Shown here one piece after another: positions 7,561-15,502 of a stretch of DNA of 30,320 nt (positions are counted from its first letter, which is position 1; the number at the start of each line of letters is the position of its first letter). Made by a program: the position numbers and the translations under genes. The notes beneath the pieces were generated by a model. That model had not been told where the DNA came from. It made no database searches and saw only the letters and a program-made list of their open reading frames with translations. This DNA comes from JAFTYO01 sp045611785. Its GTDB lineage: Bacteria; Pseudomonadota; Alphaproteobacteria; RF32; CAG-239. The stretch lies in assembly GCA_045611785.1 (NCBI GenBank), contig JAZKXV010000033.1, forward strand, positions 1 to 30,320, written 5' to 3'.

Positions 7561-8625
7561 ATGAATATTTCTAAAAAGATAAATAAATGGCAGGAAGCAG
7601 GTATTATTTCTGCTGAACAAGCTTCAAAACTTACAGAGTTCGAAAATAATAATGTTAAGCCTTACTTAGTTAACGCCTTATCATTTTTAAGTATGTTCTT
7701 AATTGGTTGTGGCATAATTGCTGAGATTGCAGCAAATTGGGATTATATACCTGCGTATGTTAAAATTGGTATGAATTTTGCAATGTTATCTGCTTGTGGA
7801 GCCGGTGTTTATTATATGTATGATAAAAAGAGTACATATTTTGAGGGCTTGTTGTTCTTGTATGGGATCTTATGTGTAGCAACAATAGGTTTGGTAAATC
7901 AAATATATCAACTGAGCTCGGATGCAAAGGATCCTATGATTTGGTCAACGTTAATGATGCCGTTAGTGCTTTTTTCTCGTAAAACATTATTTCCATTTTT
8001 GGTTTTTATAGTTTTTCATGCGTCATGTTTAGAATGTGTCGAGACTTTTGACTTGTTGTTTTATATACTTAACAATGCTCCGTTACTGATTTTGTTTACT
8101 TACATTATATTATATCAATGTATGGAAAAATGGTTGCCAAATTTTGCAGTTGGTTTTATGTCTGCATTAAAGTTTGTTATTATTGCTATGTTAGCATTGG
8201 CGGTTTTGGTTTTAGATTCTTCTGATTTTGTTAAGTTGAATGCTGATCCTCTATATATATTGTTTTTAGTCTTTTTGTGCGCGGTTTCTTTCTATCTTAG
8301 TTACTTAAATAAGAAAAAATATTTTATTAATTACATAATGGTAATTGTGCTTATTGCATCTTTAATTCCAATGCATTTTATAGTCGGTTTGTCTTCGCTG
8401 ACGGTGTTAGGATGTTATGCTTATCATGAAAAAATGGTACGTTTACTAAATTGGAGCATCTTATTAATTGGCGTTAGAATTTATATGTTATATATTCAGT
8501 TGTGTTTTAGTTTGATGGTTACAGGTTTTGGTTTTATTATATCTGGTTTAGTGTTGTTGGGCTTGTTAATGCTTTGGAAAAAAGCATCTAAATATTTTAA
8601 TAGGAGAATGAATAATGAAAAGTAA
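7561..8625 (+). CDS. DUF2157 family multi-pass membrane protein
   Basis: I start at ATG 7561, which has a strong GGAGG ribosome site at 7548-7552, not at the upstream in-frame TTG. The 354-residue protein opens with a soluble DUF2157-like helical segment (KINKWQEAGIISAEQASKL, about 1-40). About ten hydrophobic membrane segments then run to the C-terminus (for example NALSFLSMFLIGCGIIAEIA and LMVTGFGFIISGLVLLGLLM). The family's function is not established. Its usual genomic partner is a GDYXXLXY protein, and exactly such a gene follows, overlapping by 11 bases, so the two products probably act together in the inner membrane. Confidence 0.85.
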   Translation: MNISKKINKWQEAGIISAEQASKLTEFENNNVKPYLVNALSFLSMFLIGCGIIAEIAANWDYIPAYVKIGMNFAMLSACGAGVYYMYDKKSTYFEGLLFLYGILCVATIGLVNQIYQLSSDAKDPMIWSTLMMPLVLFSRKTLFPFLVFIVFHASCLECVETFDLLFYILNNAPLLILFTYIILYQCMEKWLPNFAVGFMSALKFVIIAMLALAVLVLDSSDFVKLNADPLYILFLVFLCAVSFYLSYLNKKKYFINYIMVIVLIASLIPMHFIVGLSSLTVLGCYAYHEKMVRLLNWSILLIGVRIYMLYIQLCFSLMVTGFGFIISGLVLLGLLMLWKKASKYFNRRMNNEK

Positions 8626-9031
8626 GTATGTGTTAGCTTTTTTTCTGGTACATCCGTTAGTTGTATATTTATATTGGATTGCAAGTCTTGAGAAACAACT
8701 TTACTCTTCAAAAGAAGTTATGGTAGCTATGAACGGATTTGATCCGGTAGATTTATTAAGCGGACATTATTTGTTGTTAAGACCAGATTGGAATAATACT
8801 GATTGTGCTCAGTTTGAACAAAATAGATGCCCTACAGAGTTATTTGCTTATTCATACAGATATTATTTGCCTGAAGTTAAGGCAATGGATGTTGATAGAG
8901 AAATTGCAAGCAATGAAAACCTTAAAGTTGAAATAAGCTTTGCAATTAATGGTAAAGCAAATCCGTTAGTAAAAGAACTTTATATTAATGGGCAACAATG
9001 GAAAATTTGGTTTAACCAATTTGCAAAATAG
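8615..9031 (+). CDS. GDYXXLXY-family protein, partner of DUF2157
   Basis: The 138-residue protein has one N-terminal membrane helix (about 5-24) and a periplasmic part. The family signature GDYxxLxY appears here as GHYLLLRP (in LLSGHYLLLRPDW), with His replacing Asp and Pro replacing Tyr. It ends VKELYINGQQWKIW. It is short compared with many family members. It starts inside the last codons of the DUF2157 gene (overlap 8615-8625) and has an AGGAG ribosome site, consistent with translational coupling. Its 3' end overlaps the convergent ChpT gene by 20 bases. The assignment rests on the motif and on the characteristic neighbour. The biochemical role of the family is not known. Confidence 0.72.
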   Translation: MKSKYVLAFFLVHPLVVYLYWIASLEKQLYSSKEVMVAMNGFDPVDLLSGHYLLLRPDWNNTDCAQFEQNRCPTELFAYSYRYYLPEVKAMDVDREIASNENLKVEISFAINGKANPLVKELYINGQQWKIWFNQFAK

Positions 9032-9626
9032 CTTCAAGTTCACTAAAAGTGATGTTTGTTTTTACATCTGAAGAAGATAGCATTGCTTGCAAGTATGCTA
9101 GTGGTGCTACTTGTGCTGGATTTTCTTCTGCAATGTTTCCGGCTAATAAATTTTGTAATGTTTGCAGTTTGCTTATTGATAAGCTATGGCTTGATGTAGC
9201 TTTAAATGTAACACCTGTTTCGGTTTCGGTTGCTTCAATTGTACCGCCTTTAATAAAAACATCACTTAAAGTCATAATGCATAATAAAGCAATTTTGTAT
9301 AGTTCAGGTGTGTTAAGAAAAAGGTTTAAATTAATAGGAAAGTTGCGATTTCCGATAGTTGCAAGATAATTATTTGCTATTGTTTTTAGTTCATCAATAT
9401 TTTTAACGGCAGCATTACTCAAACCAAAGGCTAATCGGAAAAACTTTAATCTTGAAGACAATACTTTTGAACTTAATTCTAAAATAGGTTTTACATCAGC
9501 AAAACTTTCCGGATCGTCATCTAATAGCTCTATAGCGTTGGCAACAGCACCGATGTTTCCGATTAAGTCATGGCTTAATCGTGTGCAAATAATTTCAGAT
9601 AATTGCAAAAGATTGTTGTTTTTCAT
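9012..9626 (-). CDS. chpT: ChpT-like histidine phosphotransferase
   Basis: The 204-residue protein begins with a dimerisation/phosphotransfer helix carrying the phospho-accepting His in LSHDLIGNIGAVANAIELL (His19). It continues through a second helix (VLSSRLKFFRLAFG) and a degenerate GHKL-like alpha/beta domain (about 80-204) that lacks an obvious ATP-binding N, G1 and G2 box. This is the build of ChpT, the phosphotransferase that passes phosphate from the sensor kinase CckA to CtrA and CpdR in Alphaproteobacteria. It works in the cytoplasm and links cell-cycle signals to transcription and proteolysis. It is the second gene of an operon, 9 bases after an exported unknown protein. The promoter region of that operon contains a CtrA-type box, which would fit feedback control. 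The 3' end overlaps the convergent gene by 20 bases. Confidence 0.82.
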   Translation of the reverse strand: MKNNNLLQLSEIICTRLSHDLIGNIGAVANAIELLDDDPESFADVKPILELSSKVLSSRLKFFRLAFGLSNAAVKNIDELKTIANNYLATIGNRNFPINLNLFLNTPELYKIALLCIMTLSDVFIKGGTIEATETETGVTFKATSSHSLSISKLQTLQNLLAGNIAEENPAQVAPLAYLQAMLSSSDVKTNITFSELEAILQIG

Positions 9627-9635
9627 AATGTTTCC

Positions 9636-10670
9636 TTAAAATGTGTAGATGTCTGTATTTAAAAATTTGTTATCTTCACGAGACATTCTGGTGTAATCTA
9701 GTTCTTTAAGCATAGGATCTTCTAACAATAAGGCTCCGGTTATAGCTCTTAAATAAGGTTTGTTTGCACCAAGACCCCAAATTGCATCTTGTTTATTGTC
9801 AGGAGAGCCATATTTTTGATTAATTTTTTTCCAAAAATCATAAACTTTTATTTTGCGCAAATATTCTGCTTTTGGGCTGTTTCCGCTCATGTTTGCAGCT
9901 TCGGTATGATACATTATTTTATATACTTTATTATTGGTAAAGTTGCTGGTTAAAAAGATTTGCATACTTTCTTTAGTATCATATTTATTATATTCAACTT
10001 GAGAAACATATTCATAATTGCTTTTGCGAGCTATTTGTATAACACAGTGGTTTAATCTCTCATAACCTACAATACCATTATTGCGACATGTTTCTTCATT
10101 GCGCCATTTAATAAAGTTAGGAATGTCCATTTTTTGTGAGACTTTTTTGTATCCTCTTTTGCTTAAGGCTTTATCTGCTTGTTCTAAGCTCATACGTAAC
10201 ATTACGCCTGATATATCAAAAACGGCTGCGTTTGATTTTTTGTTTAAGCCTTTACTTTGTTCCATAGCTGTTGATAAAGGATTATCTTTTGAAGGTTTTC
10301 CAGCTAATTCTTTTAAGGCACTGAAACCACTTCCTATCCATGTAGAGCTATCTGCACTTTCGCCTTCTGCATTACTTTCTTCATTATCGTTGTGTGATTT
10401 TGTTTTGAAATTATCAGTTAGCGATTTTTTTGAATTTATTGTTGTGTTTCCGGCTTGTTGAGGTGCAACATATTTTTTGTTGTTTGATACAATTTGAGGC
10501 TGTATTTTGATTGTTTCACCAAAAGCATCTACATTTTGCTCATCTATGTATAAATCATCATCTATAGCAATTTTTGCGCTTTCTTGAGGATCTGCTAGAC
10601 TAGGAACTCCTTGTGCGTTAGCACAAAGAGCATGTAAAAACATTGCTATTATTAAAAGTATTTTTTTCAT
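9636..10670 (-). CDS. Exported protein of unknown function in chpT operon
   Basis: The 344-residue protein has a clear Sec signal peptide (MKKILLIIAMFLHALCANAQ, cleavage after Ala19). A low-complexity, polar stretch follows (about 20-145, Ser/Asp/Asn/Lys rich), then a folded C-terminal domain (about 150-344) with AVFDISGVMLRMSLEQADKA, a Cys pair (CRNNGIVGYERLNHC), KVYDFWKKINQKYG and IWGLGANKPYLRAITG. I do not recognise the family. The Cys pair may be a periplasmic disulfide. It is the first gene of a two-gene operon with chpT. Whether the association is functional or only shares regulation cannot be told from this window. Confidence 0.8.
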   Translation of the reverse strand: MKKILLIIAMFLHALCANAQGVPSLADPQESAKIAIDDDLYIDEQNVDAFGETIKIQPQIVSNNKKYVAPQQAGNTTINSKKSLTDNFKTKSHNDNEESNAEGESADSSTWIGSGFSALKELAGKPSKDNPLSTAMEQSKGLNKKSNAAVFDISGVMLRMSLEQADKALSKRGYKKVSQKMDIPNFIKWRNEETCRNNGIVGYERLNHCVIQIARKSNYEYVSQVEYNKYDTKESMQIFLTSNFTNNKVYKIMYHTEAANMSGNSPKAEYLRKIKVYDFWKKINQKYGSPDNKQDAIWGLGANKPYLRAITGALLLEDPMLKELDYTRMSREDNKFLNTDIYTF

Positions 10671-10698
10671 AAAGTAGCCTCATATAACAATTATCGGC

Positions 10699-10731
10699 AT
10701 TATAATCTAAAGACATTTAAAAAAAGTTTAA
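10699..10731 (-). promoter_or_regulatory. Candidate CtrA box plus -10 element for the chpT operon
   Basis: Read on the minus strand, a perfect TTAA-N7-TTAA (10717-10731) is followed after 12 bases by TATAAT (10699-10704), 29 bases before the start codon of the exported protein. In Caulobacter, activated CtrA promoters carry TTAA-N7-TTAA over the -35 position, and here the box covers exactly that place. No separate TTGACA-like -35 is present. In AT-rich DNA this 8-base pattern can arise by chance, so confidence is moderate. Confidence 0.5.
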
Positions 10732-10813
10732 TGAAAAAAGGTCAAATTGTGTTTACAACCAATAAAAAAAACGATACAAGAAACATATTGTTTAGTGTTA
10801 TTTGAGAAGTAAA

Positions 10814-12169
10814 ATGAAAGAATATATAGTAAAAGTTATTGGAGCAGGACTTGCAGGTTGTGAGGCTTCTTGGCAATTAGCAAAACGTGGTGTTAAAGTT
10901 AAACTTTATGATATGAAGCCGCAAAAAATGTCTCCTGCACATAAGAGTGAAAATTTTGCAGAACTTGTTTGCTCTAATTCTTTACGCTCTGATGATTTTG
11001 AGCATAATGCAGTAGGTCTGTTGCATGAAGAAATGAGAAGATTTGGGTCGCTTATTATGTTAGCTGCCGATACAACAAAGGTTCCTGCAGGTGGCGCTTT
11101 AGCTGTAGATAGAGAAGGCTTTTCAGCTTTTATAAGTGATAAGCTTAAATTACATCCTAATATTGAAATTATACCTCAAGAAATTACATCTATTCCTGAT
11201 GAAACAGATGTTTTAACCATTATTGCAACAGGACCTTTAACATCTGAAGCCTTGGCTACAGATTTGTTAAAAAAAATTGATAATCAGACATTATCATTTT
11301 ATGATGCCATAGCACCAGTTGTATATAAAGAAAGTGTCGATTTTTCAAAAGCTTGGTATCAATCAAGATATGATAAAGGTGATAGTAAGGACTATATTAA
11401 TTGCCCGATGAATAAAGAGCAATATTATAACTTTGTTTCTGAGCTTCTTAATGCACAAAAAGCTGAATTTCATGATTTTGAAACGCCTAATTATTTTGAT
11501 GGGTGTTTGCCGATTGAAGTGATGGCAGAACGAGGCGTTGATACCCTGATGTTTGGACCATTAAAGCCCGTAGGGCTTACTAACCCTAATAGTGATGAAA
11601 AGCCTTATGCAGTTGTGCAACTCAGACAAGATAATAAAGAAGACACACTTCGAAACATGGTTGGTTTTCAGACTAAACTTAAGTATGGTGAACAATTGCG
11701 TATTTTTAGACAGATACCAGGTCTTGAAAATGCTGAGTTTGCCAGATATGGAGGTATTCATAAAAATACTTTTATTAAAAGTCCCGTATTGTTAGATGCT
11801 TTTTTAAGACTAAAAACTCAACAAAACTTAATGTTTGCCGGTCAAATTACAGGTTGCGAAGGTTATGTTGAAAGTGCTGCTATCGGTATGTTGTCAGGTT
11901 ATTTTGCCTCATGTTTGATTAAAAATATTGATCCGTTATTGCCGCCTATCACAACAGCTTTGGGTTCAATGCACAAACATTTGCAAGATGATACGGATAT
12001 AGACAGTTATCAGCCGATGAATATTAACTTTGGTTTATTTCCTACAGCGGAAGTACAGATTACACCTAATGGTAAAAAGCGAAAATTAAAAGGTATGGAT
12101 CGTAAAGAATATTATTGCAATAGAGCATTAACAGACTTGCAAGCATGGTTGGAGCAAGTTAATGCATGA
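10814..12169 (+). CDS. trmFO: Folate-dependent tRNA (uracil-54-C5)-methyltransferase TrmFO
   Basis: I start at ATG 10814, with GAGAAG upstream, giving 451 residues. A TTG four codons earlier is less likely. TrmFO uses methylenetetrahydrofolate and FADH2 to make m5U54 in the tRNA T-loop. Visible signatures are the N-terminal FAD-binding Rossmann motif (VIGAGLAGCEASWQLAKRG), the NSLRSDDFEHNAVGLLHEEM block, the PAGGALAVDREGFS segment, the conserved catalytic-Cys region YFDGCLPIEVMAERG, FGPLKPVGL, and the C-terminal GQITGCEGYVESAAIGM motif. Length and motifs are normal. It heads an operon: the next gene starts inside its last codons (8-base overlap) and a third follows directly. Confidence 0.96.
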   Translation: MKEYIVKVIGAGLAGCEASWQLAKRGVKVKLYDMKPQKMSPAHKSENFAELVCSNSLRSDDFEHNAVGLLHEEMRRFGSLIMLAADTTKVPAGGALAVDREGFSAFISDKLKLHPNIEIIPQEITSIPDETDVLTIIATGPLTSEALATDLLKKIDNQTLSFYDAIAPVVYKESVDFSKAWYQSRYDKGDSKDYINCPMNKEQYYNFVSELLNAQKAEFHDFETPNYFDGCLPIEVMAERGVDTLMFGPLKPVGLTNPNSDEKPYAVVQLRQDNKEDTLRNMVGFQTKLKYGEQLRIFRQIPGLENAEFARYGGIHKNTFIKSPVLLDAFLRLKTQQNLMFAGQITGCEGYVESAAIGMLSGYFASCLIKNIDPLLPPITTALGSMHKHLQDDTDIDSYQPMNINFGLFPTAEVQITPNGKKRKLKGMDRKEYYCNRALTDLQAWLEQVNA

Positions 12170-12884
12170 GTTTATCAATAGGTTTGAAAACTATATTATA
12201 AAATCTGTATCAAGTCAGAATAGGCATGTAATGGTGTGCTATTTAGATTTTATAAAATTAGGTTTAAAATCTGTTCAAAATGAAAAAATATCTCAAGATA
12301 TTAAAATAAAAAAGTTTGATTTATTATATAGGCAAATTTTTAAAAATTGTTGTTTGAAAAATAATTTAATTGCAAAGTTGCAATCGGCTTTTATAGCAGA
12401 AAATATATCTTTATCGGTGATGTCTGATATGATAAAAGCATTTAAGCACATGGTGCTTAATCAGGATAATGAAAATTGGAATGCTAAAGTTTATTTAAAT
12501 CAGTTGTTTGTTTCTCCTTTGGTTAGAATGATAATGGTTTTAAATGATTTAAATTACTCTGTTTATATGCCTTTTGCATCTCTTACAATGTCGGCGATTT
12601 TTGTTTCAGATATGATAGAAAAAAAAATGAAGCATCGTCGTTTTTATTTAAGCAAAATAAAAGGTTTTTTAAAAGACGGTAAAGTTTTGCCTTTGGTAAT
12701 AACAGATAAAGTATTTAGATTTAAAATTTGGTATTTTGTTATTTTTCTTGAAAAAATAATAAACAAAATTGAGGAAAAAAAGGAAGTTTGTTTATCAAAG
12801 TTTGACTTGATTACAATATTGTTTTATGCTAGCTTTAAATGGCTTTTTACAAGAGTTAGAAGGTTAAAAATAAAAGGTGTTTAG
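12162..12884 (+). CDS. Degenerate squalene/phytoene-synthase-like protein
   Basis: A 240-residue, very AT-rich gene (lines 12301 and 12721 hold only 8 and 9 G/C in 60 bases). It has a GGAG ribosome site inside the end of trmFO and an 8-base overlap with it. No motif is obvious at first sight. By eye, however, the pattern follows HpnC/HpnD-type trans-isoprenyl synthases: a DMIKAFKHMV helix, NENWNAKVYLNQLFVSPLVRM where those enzymes have the W-x-x-x-x-Y-C-x-x-x-x-x-PVGR stretch, and SAIFVSDMIEKKMKHRRFYL where they have the LQ-x-x-N-x-x-x-D-x-x-x-D motif before YLP. Both Asp-rich Mg-diphosphate motifs are missing or changed. If homologous, it is probably inactive as a synthase. The next gene, a squalene/phytoene synthase family member, begins with no gap, which supports a shared origin or complex. 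The remote homology is my inference. Confidence 0.5.
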   Translation: MHEFINRFENYIIKSVSSQNRHVMVCYLDFIKLGLKSVQNEKISQDIKIKKFDLLYRQIFKNCCLKNNLIAKLQSAFIAENISLSVMSDMIKAFKHMVLNQDNENWNAKVYLNQLFVSPLVRMIMVLNDLNYSVYMPFASLTMSAIFVSDMIEKKMKHRRFYLSKIKGFLKDGKVLPLVITDKVFRFKIWYFVIFLEKIINKIEEKKEVCLSKFDLITILFYASFKWLFTRVRRLKIKGV

Positions 12885-13718
12885 ATGAGTTCAATCGGTA
12901 AGTTAGTCAGAAAATCGCAAGCGACATTGTTTTGGTGTATGCAAGGTTTACCAAAAGCAAAAAGAGAAGCTATATACACATTATATGCTTTTTGTAAACA
13001 TATAGATAATGTGATTGATGGAAATATTGATGAGAAAGAAAAATTAGAACTGTTAAAAGCATGGCAGGAAGAACTTATCAATATATATGATAAGAAAGTT
13101 CCGGCTACAAATATCGGTAGAAAAATTTATAAGAATTGTATGCGTTTTAAAATTAAAAAAGATGATTTTAAAGAAATTTTAAATGCGGCAATGATGGATT
13201 TTCCCGAAAGTCTAAAAGCACCTGAATATGAAAACTTTTACAGATATTGTTATGGAACATCTGAAATTCCGGTTTATATAACATTATCAATTATCGGTGA
13301 ACTTGATGAAGAGGTAAAAAGAGATCTTTCAAAAAGCTTTGGCAGAGCCATGTTTATAACTGATATATTAAAAGATGTTAAAGAAGATGCATTAAACGGT
13401 CACTTGTATATGCCTAAGGAAGTTTTAAATCAAGCAGGCATTTTATCAACAGAACCTTTAACAGCAGTTACTGATAAAAATTTGGTTGCGGTAAGAGAAC
13501 AATTAGCTAAAAATGTTTCTGCTGATTTTAAGCGAGCTTTTGAACTCTTACAATATGCTAACAAAAAAATTACCAGACCATTAAGGTTTATTTTGCATAT
13601 TTATAAAAGATACTTTGATATTATGCAAAATAGAGGTTGGGAAATTATGTCGCCTAAGCCCGTAATAGGTGTACGAGATAAGTTGGCAATTGTTAGCAAG
13701 GTTATTTTTGATAAATAA
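12885..13718 (+). CDS. Squalene/phytoene synthase family protein
   Basis: A 277-residue protein of the trans-isoprenyl diphosphate synthase fold. The first Asp motif is seen as CKHIDNVID (Asp41, Asp45) and the second as FITDILKDVKEDALNGHLYMP in two parts (Asp160, Asp164, Glu-Asp167-168), followed by the usual YMP. YCYGTSEIPVYITLSIIG matches the family's mid-protein block. Members join two prenyl diphosphates head to head (HpnD makes presqualene diphosphate). Relatives such as mitochondrial NDUFAF6 serve in complex I assembly without known synthase activity. No hopanoid or carotenoid gene (hpnE, shc, crtI) is in the window, so the substrate is open. It starts one base after the stop of the degenerate paralogue-like gene, in an operon with trmFO. 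The unusual Ile-Thr-Asp in place of Leu-x-Asn in motif two is worth noting. Confidence 0.82.
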   Translation: MSSIGKLVRKSQATLFWCMQGLPKAKREAIYTLYAFCKHIDNVIDGNIDEKEKLELLKAWQEELINIYDKKVPATNIGRKIYKNCMRFKIKKDDFKEILNAAMMDFPESLKAPEYENFYRYCYGTSEIPVYITLSIIGELDEEVKRDLSKSFGRAMFITDILKDVKEDALNGHLYMPKEVLNQAGILSTEPLTAVTDKNLVAVREQLAKNVSADFKRAFELLQYANKKITRPLRFILHIYKRYFDIMQNRGWEIMSPKPVIGVRDKLAIVSKVIFDK

Positions 13719-13756
13719 TATGTTGTTATAAAAAACAAGAAAAAACTTTATTCTGC

Positions 13757-13762
13757 TATAAT
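13757..13762 (+). promoter_or_regulatory. Possible -10 element for the outer-membrane protein gene
   Basis: A TATAAT lies 48 bases before the ATG at 13810. No good -35 hexamer is found at the usual distance, so only the -10 is proposed. A strong purine-rich ribosome site (agggaaggg) follows. Confidence 0.4.
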
Positions 13763-13809
13763 ATGTTATATCCTTTTAACAGTTATTTATACTAGGGAAG
13801 GGTTTTTAA

Positions 13810-14697
13810 ATGTCAAAGTTTTATAATATAGCATTGCTTGCTACTGTTTTTTCTATTCCAGCAGTTGGCGTTATGGCTCAAACAGCAGAACAAGATGTTA
13901 TTGAAGCTACAAGTTCTTTGAAAGCAAACTTGAACCGTATAGCGCTTCAATATAATCAAAATAGTGTTACCAACAAAGATGAAGAAGAGAATTATCCTGG
14001 AACTTTCAGTTCTGATGAACAAGAAGTTTTCACAGGAATTTTTGATGGTAATGTGGAGTATGCTACAACTAAAATGGTTTGGCTTAACAGCTTATTTATG
14101 GAATATGGCGAAAGCAAAACAACAGAAGATGGCGAAACAACAAAGAGTGAAAATGCTGATAAAATCTTATTTACAACAGATTATACTCACAAAGTATGGG
14201 AGCTTAGTGAAGGTGTTGTTGGTCCGTTTGTTAACTTAGGATATCAGACAGAGTTTACAACATTTACCGCTGAAGATGGTGATGATTATCGTACCAAAAT
14301 TTTACGTGGAAAAGCAGGTATGAAATTATATGAAGGTAAACGTTTCAAAGAATTGTATGTAGCAGCTGTAGAAGAAGCCGATTTTACATATGGTAATACA
14401 AATATGAAAACAGGTGCTGAGTTTGGATATAAATTTGAATATGGTATTAAAGAAGGTATGAACTTTTTCTCTGACGGATATTATCGTTACTTCTTTGAAT
14501 ATGATAAATATGAGGCAACTGATTATAAATATGAATTTGAAACAAATAACCGTATAGATGTAGAAATTACCAATGGTTTGTCCTTTGCTCCGTTTGTTAA
14601 TTATCGTTTAGCTAAAACGCGTAGTGCAGAAAAAAGCAGAAGTGATACTACAGTTGGTTTATCTTTAGGGTATAAAACAAATTATCAGTTTTGGTAG
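13810..14697 (+). CDS. Probable outer-membrane beta-barrel protein
   Basis: A 295-residue protein with a signal peptide (cleavage after VMA, about residue 23) and a short helical N-terminal stretch. Alternating polar/hydrophobic strands with many aromatics follow (GPFVNLGYQTEFTTF, FFSDGYYRYFFEYDKYEAT, FAPFVNYRLAKT, TVGLSLGYKTNYQFW). The C-terminal residue is Trp after Gln-Phe, which fits the aromatic C-terminal signal recognised by the BAM machinery. The strong ribosome site suggests good expression. I cannot assign a specific family: it may be a porin-like or structural barrel. It sits alone between the trmFO operon and a terminator shared with the convergent gene. Confidence 0.7.
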   Translation: MSKFYNIALLATVFSIPAVGVMAQTAEQDVIEATSSLKANLNRIALQYNQNSVTNKDEEENYPGTFSSDEQEVFTGIFDGNVEYATTKMVWLNSLFMEYGESKTTEDGETTKSENADKILFTTDYTHKVWELSEGVVGPFVNLGYQTEFTTFTAEDGDDYRTKILRGKAGMKLYEGKRFKELYVAAVEEADFTYGNTNMKTGAEFGYKFEYGIKEGMNFFSDGYYRYFFEYDKYEATDYKYEFETNNRIDVEITNGLSFAPFVNYRLAKTRSAEKSRSDTTVGLSLGYKTNYQFW

Positions 14698-14706
14698 AAA
14701 GATAAT

Positions 14707-14732
14707 AAAAAAGGTCGGTAACGACCTTTTTT
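14707..14732. terminator. Bidirectional intrinsic terminator
   Basis: The stem aaaaaaggtcg / cgacctttttt closes a GTAA tetraloop. T tracts on both strands serve the outer-membrane protein gene (plus) and the convergent exported-protein gene ending at 14755 (minus). Confidence 0.9.
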
Positions 14733-14754
14733 TTATAAGTAATATACGATATAA

Positions 14755-15459
14755 TTATTTAGTAAGTATCGGTTTAACAGGTCCTCTGAAAACGGTAATT
14801 TGTTTTCCTGAAGACATCTTTTTCAAAGATTGCTCAAGATTTTCATTGTACGGAAACGTTCCGGTTTTGTTGAACTCAATAGTATCTTTAATATATTGAT
14901 TATATATTTTTCTATATGGAGGTCCGTATTCATCTTCAGTAGTTAGTTTATAGTTAGGATACTCGGTAATTGAATTTTCTTGGTAAGTCTCATTTTTAGG
15001 TGTTTCTGTGGTGTTGGTTAAAGTAGGTGAGTTTTTCATTATGGTTGAAACAGAATCTGCTATAATAGATTTAGCATCGTCTATATTTTGAAGCTGTGGT
15101 TCTTCAATTATTTGTTCCGTTTTAGGTGCAGAATGGACCGTTTTTTTGATCATAGGGTGTTCGTCTGCATCATAATTAACCACTTGCGGTTGCTTTTTTT
15201 CTATAATTTTTTTTGTGTATACAGGTACATAAACTCCGTTAACAAATTTATATTGTATATCGTATAATGTTGAGTTGTGATTATAAACTTGTTGAATAGG
15301 TTGTTTTGGTAATGGTGGAAGTTTTTCACGTTTTGGGGCTGTTTCATAAGCCGGCATAAAAAAGTCATCTTTTTGATATTGAGGGTATATTTGAGCAGAT
15401 ACTTTGCTAAAGTATAAAGTAATTGAAATAAATATGATTAAAAACTTCAAAATTTTCAT
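14755..15459 (-). CDS. Exported Pro/Lys-rich protein of unknown function
   Basis: A 234-residue protein with a Sec signal peptide (cleavage after KVSA, residue 22). The mature part is rich in Pro, Lys, Gln and Tyr and has no Cys (APKREKLPPLPKQPIQQVYN, KFVNGVYVPVYTKKIIEKK). It looks largely extended, with a more ordered C-terminal end (DEYGPPYRKIYNQYIKDTI, then SSGKQITVFRGPVKPIL). The composition fits a periplasm-spanning or envelope linker protein, but I do not recognise a family. It diverges from the HEQTH protein gene with only 43 bases between the start codons, so their promoters must lie close together or overlap. A weak AGAG precedes the ATG. Confidence 0.75.
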   Translation of the reverse strand: MKILKFLIIFISITLYFSKVSAQIYPQYQKDDFFMPAYETAPKREKLPPLPKQPIQQVYNHNSTLYDIQYKFVNGVYVPVYTKKIIEKKQPQVVNYDADEHPMIKKTVHSAPKTEQIIEEPQLQNIDDAKSIIADSVSTIMKNSPTLTNTTETPKNETYQENSITEYPNYKLTTEDEYGPPYRKIYNQYIKDTIEFNKTGTFPYNENLEQSLKKMSSGKQITVFRGPVKPILTK

Positions 15460-15502
15460 AATATTAACTCTATATTGATAATTTATACTTTAATATTATA
15501 TC

